Assembly: GCA_900541315.1 (NCBI GenBank)
Contig: UQJF01000133.1
Coordinates: forward strand, 1-7,792
Source: an uncultured Clostridium sp.
GTDB lineage: Bacteria; Bacillota; Clostridia; Lachnospirales; Lachnospiraceae
Length of the DNA: 7,792 bases
Reading direction: 5' to 3'
The notes below the pieces were generated by a model, which searched no databases, had not been told where the DNA came from, and saw only the letters and a program-made list of their open reading frames with translations. This document shows positions 5,062 through 7,792 of the stretch, piece after piece (within the stretch, counting starts at the first letter, position 1; the number at the start of each line of letters is the position of its first letter). Made by a program: the position numbers and the translations under genes.

Positions 5062-7632
5062 CTATTTAATACGTCCGCAGCACTGCTTATATTTCTTTCC
5101 AGAACCGCATGGGCATGGATCATTTGGATAGATTTTCTGCTCTTCGCGCTTCTTTGGAGCTACTGGAGTTGCATCCTTGTTTGTACCTGTAACCCTGGCA
5201 GCAGATTCTCTCTCTATCTTCTGCTCTACACGGATATGGAACAGGATACGTACAGTCTCTTCCTGGATCGCAGCCATCATAGCCTCATACAGTTCATAGC
5301 CCTGCATCTTGTACTCAACAACCGGATCTCTCTGGCCGTATGCCTGTAAGCCGATTCCTTCGCGAAGAGCATCCATATCATCCAGATGTGACATCCACTT
5401 ATTGTCAATAACCTTCAGAAGAACTACACGCTCGATCTCACGGATCTGCTCAGGCTCCGGGAATTCAGCTTCCTTAGTCTCATACAGCTTGATTGCAGCT
5501 TCCTTTAAGGTATGCTTTAATTCGTTCTTCTTCATGGACTTCTTTTGCTCATCTGTCAAAGCAACAGACTTTAATGGGATAATTGGCAGAAGCAGGTTAT
5601 TTAACTCAGTAAGATCCCATTTTTCTGCTGTATCTTCATCAGAAACAGACATATCTACTGCATTTTCTACAATGTCAGTGATCATCTTCAGTACCAAATC
5701 ACGCATGTTATCTCCATCCAGAACCTTACGGCGCTCTGCATAGATAACTTCACGCTGCTCATTGTTTACTTCGTCAAACTTAAGCAGCTGCTCACGGATA
5801 CCGAAGTTATTGCCTTCGATCTTCATCTGTGCCTTCTCAATTGCATTGGAAAGCATCTTATGCTCGATCTGTTCACCTTCCGGTACACCCATTGCCTCAA
5901 ACATGTGCATCAGGCGCTCAGAACCAAACAGTCTTAACAGGTCATCTTCCAGAGACAGATAGAATCTGGATTCACCCGGGTCTCCCTGACGTCCGGAACG
6001 TCCACGCAGCTGGTTGTCAATACGGCGGGACTCGTGACGCTCTGTACCAATGATCTTTAAACCGCCCAGATCCTTGGATTCCTGATCCAGCTTAATATCG
6101 GTACCACGGCCTGCCATGTTGGTAGCAATGGTAACGGAACCATGAATACCTGCATCTGCAACGATCTCAGCCTCCAGCTCATGGAACTTGGCATTCAGGA
6201 CTTTATGCGGAATGCCCTTCTTAGTCAGCATCTTGCTTAAAAGTTCGGAAGTTTCAATGGTAATAGTACCAACCAGAACCGGCTGTCCTTTCTCATGAGC
6301 CCTTACAACTTCATCAACAACTGCTTTATATTTTTCTTTCTTTGTCTTATAAACAGCATCATCCAGATCTTTACGGATAACAGGACGGTTGGTGGGGATC
6401 ACGATAACATCCATTCCATAGATGTTTCTAAATTCCTTCTCCTCTGTAAGAGCGGTACCGGTCATACCTGCCTTCTTTGTAAACTTATTAAAGAAGTTCT
6501 GGAAGGTAACGGTAGCCAGTGTACGGCTTTCGCGGCGTACATTTACATGCTCTTTTGCTTCAATTGCCTGATGCAGGCCATCTGAATAACGGCGGCCCGG
6601 CATGATACGTCCGGTAAATTCATCAACGATCAGGACTTCATCATCCTTAACTACATAGTCCTTATCACGGAACATCAGGTTGTTTGCGCGAAGGGCAAGG
6701 ATGATATTATGCTGGATCTCCAGATTCTCCGGATCAGCCAGGTTATCAATGTGGAAGTATTCCTCTACCTTCTTGACGCCCTGTTCAGTCAGGTTGACTA
6801 CTTTATCCTTCTCATCTACTACAAAATCGCCTGTCTCTTCGATCTCTTCACCCATGATCGCATCGATCTTGGAGAATTCCTTTGAAACAGTACCGCGCTC
6901 TAACTGACGTGCTAAAACGTCGCATACTTCATACAGCTTAGTAGACTTGCCGCTCTGTCCGGAAATGATAAGAGGTGTTCTTGCCTCATCGATGAGAACA
7001 GAGTCAACCTCGTCGATGATACAGTAATCCAGATCACGCAGAACCAGCTGTTCTTTGTAAATGGACATGTTATCACGCAGATAGTCGAAACCAAGTTCAT
7101 TATTTGTTACATAGGTAATATCGCAGGCATAAGCTTCTTTTCTCTGCGCACTGTTCATGTCGTTTAATACAACACCTACAGTCAGTCCCAGGAAACGGTG
7201 TACCTGTCCCATCCACTCAGCATCTCGTTTTGCCAGATAATCATTGACAGTAACGATCTGTACGCCTTTTCCTTTTAATGCGTTCAGATAAGCCGGACAG
7301 GTAGATACTAATGTTTTACCTTCACCTGTACGCATCTCTGCAATACGTCCCTGATGGAGTACAATACCACCGATCAGCTGTACCGGGAAATGCTCCATGT
7401 TAAGTGTTCTTCTTGCCGCCTCACGGACAGTAGCAAATGCCTCTGGCAGAATATCATCCAGAGTTGCTCCGTCAGCCAGCTTTGCTTTCAGGATACGGGT
7501 CTGATCGCGCAGCTCCTCATCTGACTTGGCAATCATTTCGGGGCGCAGACTTTCGATCTTTGTGACGATCGGACGGATCATCTTTAATTCTCTTTCGCTG
7601 TGAGTCCCGAACAGTTTCTCAATTACGTTCAT
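5062..7632 (-). CDS. secA: Protein translocase ATPase SecA
   Basis: SecA is the cytoplasmic and membrane-associated motor that drives unfolded preproteins through SecYEG using ATP. The protein has 856 residues, normal for the family. Visible motifs: Walker A MRTGEGKT (100-107), DEAD-type IDEVDS (D207-D210) followed by [17 protein letters not shown] (336-342), AGMTGTA (388-394), MAGRGTD (506-512) and [11 protein letters not shown] (543-553). The wing and scaffold regions follow, then a lysine- and proline-rich linker and a zinc-binding SEC-C tail, [15 protein letters not shown] (cysteines 840, 842, 851, 852), used for SecB or ribosome contact. The start is taken at ATG 7632: AGGAG (7645-7641) is 8 nt upstream and the protein begins [10 protein letters not shown] as in homologues. 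The frame stays open to 7746, but those 38 residues are non-conserved and cover the leader. A promoter lies at 7737-7765; a terminator separates it from prfB. Confidence 0.97.
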   Translation of the reverse strand: MNVIEKLFGTHSERELKMIRPIVTKIESLRPEMIAKSDEELRDQTRILKAKLADGATLDDILPEAFATVREAARRTLNMEHFPVQLIGGIVLHQGRIAEMRTGEGKTLVSTCPAYLNALKGKGVQIVTVNDYLAKRDAEWMGQVHRFLGLTVGVVLNDMNSAQRKEAYACDITYVTNNELGFDYLRDNMSIYKEQLVLRDLDYCIIDEVDSVLIDEARTPLIISGQSGKSTKLYEVCDVLARQLERGTVSKEFSKIDAIMGEEIEETGDFVVDEKDKVVNLTEQGVKKVEEYFHIDNLADPENLEIQHNIILALRANNLMFRDKDYVVKDDEVLIVDEFTGRIMPGRRYSDGLHQAIEAKEHVNVRRESRTLATVTFQNFFNKFTKKAGMTGTALTEEKEFRNIYGMDVIVIPTNRPVIRKDLDDAVYKTKKEKYKAVVDEVVRAHEKGQPVLVGTITIETSELLSKMLTKKGIPHKVLNAKFHELEAEIVADAGIHGSVTIATNMAGRGTDIKLDQESKDLGGLKIIGTERHESRRIDNQLRGRSGRQGDPGESRFYLSLEDDLLRLFGSERLMHMFEAMGVPEGEQIEHKMLSNAIEKAQMKIEGNNFGIREQLLKFDEVNNEQREVIYAERRKVLDGDNMRDLVLKMITDIVENAVDMSVSDEDTAEKWDLTELNNLLLPIIPLKSVALTDEQKKSMKKNELKHTLKEAAIKLYETKEAEFPEPEQIREIERVVLLKVIDNKWMSHLDDMDALREGIGLQAYGQRDPVVEYKMQGYELYEAMMAAIQEETVRILFHIRVEQKIERESAARVTGTNKDATPVAPKKREEQKIYPNDPCPCGSGKKYKQCCGRIK

Positions 7633-7720
7633 GGTTTGCTCTCCTAACTTCTCTTCCTTATATAAAATACAAATTCTTTTCAACCTGCGTCTGACCTGTA
7701 AAATACAGACAATACGCTTA

Positions 7721-7745
7721 TGATACAATCTAATACATTGTATCA
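7721..7745. repeat. Perfect 9-7-9 dyad over the secA promoter
   Basis: TGATACAAT (7721-7729) and ATTGTATCA (7737-7745) are perfect inverted copies separated by 7 bp. The right arm contains the extended -10 of secA and the left arm lies at about +1 to +10 of the transcript. The position suits a repressor operator. Because each arm is itself a TGnTACAAT extended -10, the dyad could instead be two face-to-face promoters. No matching regulator is encoded here. Confidence 0.5.
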
Positions 7746-7765
7746 CTTGACGTAAATTAATTCAA
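7737..7765 (-). promoter_or_regulatory. Extended -10 promoter of secA
   Basis: On the minus strand TTGAAT (7765-7760) and TACAAT (7742-7737) are 17 bp apart, and TGA immediately precedes the -10, giving an extended -10 (TGATACAAT). The predicted start is near 7730 and the leader about 98 nt long. The leader (7633-7730) codes for no recognisable peptide. The remaining bases to 7792 show no gene. Confidence 0.75.
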
Positions 7766-7792
7766 CGACTTCATAAAAAGTTTACATTTCCT

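Noticed and set aside
7633..7746. N-terminal extension of SecA to ATG 7746
   Set aside because: The 38 residues resemble no SecA N-terminus, the upstream ATG overlaps the promoter dyad, and ATG 7632 has the ribosome binding site.

Overview
The window looks like chromosomal DNA of a low-to-mid GC Firmicute, most likely a Clostridia/Lachnospiraceae-type anaerobe. The evidence is the secA-prfB gene pair, an RF2 gene with a UGA frameshift at codon 26, a PheB-type ACT protein, a lipoprotein with a TTAAP-rich linker, strong GGAGG-type ribosome binding sites and sigma-A-like promoters. The genus assignment is inference from sequence style; no database search was possible.

Layout. On the minus strand at the left lie a monocistronic ACT-domain regulator (96-539; own promoter 603-631, terminator 16-51) and a small secreted lipoprotein (760-1299; terminator 674-708). 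Positions 1300-1769 hold no convincing gene but are dense in signals. There is a set of nested hairpins (about 1345-1595) whose G-U pairs all favour a plus-strand RNA. Next comes a pair of 9-bp direct repeats spaced like binding sites for LytTR response regulators (1640-1669). A good plus-strand promoter follows (1680-1708). This promoter leads into a two-gene operon on the plus strand: an AgrA/ComE-type LytTR response regulator (1770-2501) and, overlapping by 4 bp, an AgrC/ComD-type membrane histidine kinase (2498-3787).

Converging on the kinase from the right are two housekeeping genes on the minus strand. secA (5062-7632) has an extended -10 promoter embedded in a dyad. prfB (3821-4958) is split by a programmed +1 frameshift. 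A strong hairpin terminator (5001-5042) lies between secA and prfB.

How they work together. secA and prfB serve protein export and translation termination, and prfB autoregulates through its UGA. The two-component pair is of the peptide-sensing type, but no peptide precursor or AgrB-like processing gene is visible. Its presumed operator sits beside its own promoter and overlaps a weaker opposite-strand promoter facing the hairpin region and the lipoprotein gene. The working hypothesis is an autoregulated LytTR system that may also control the structured-RNA/lipoprotein side. The least explained part of the window is the hairpin cluster at 1345-1595.
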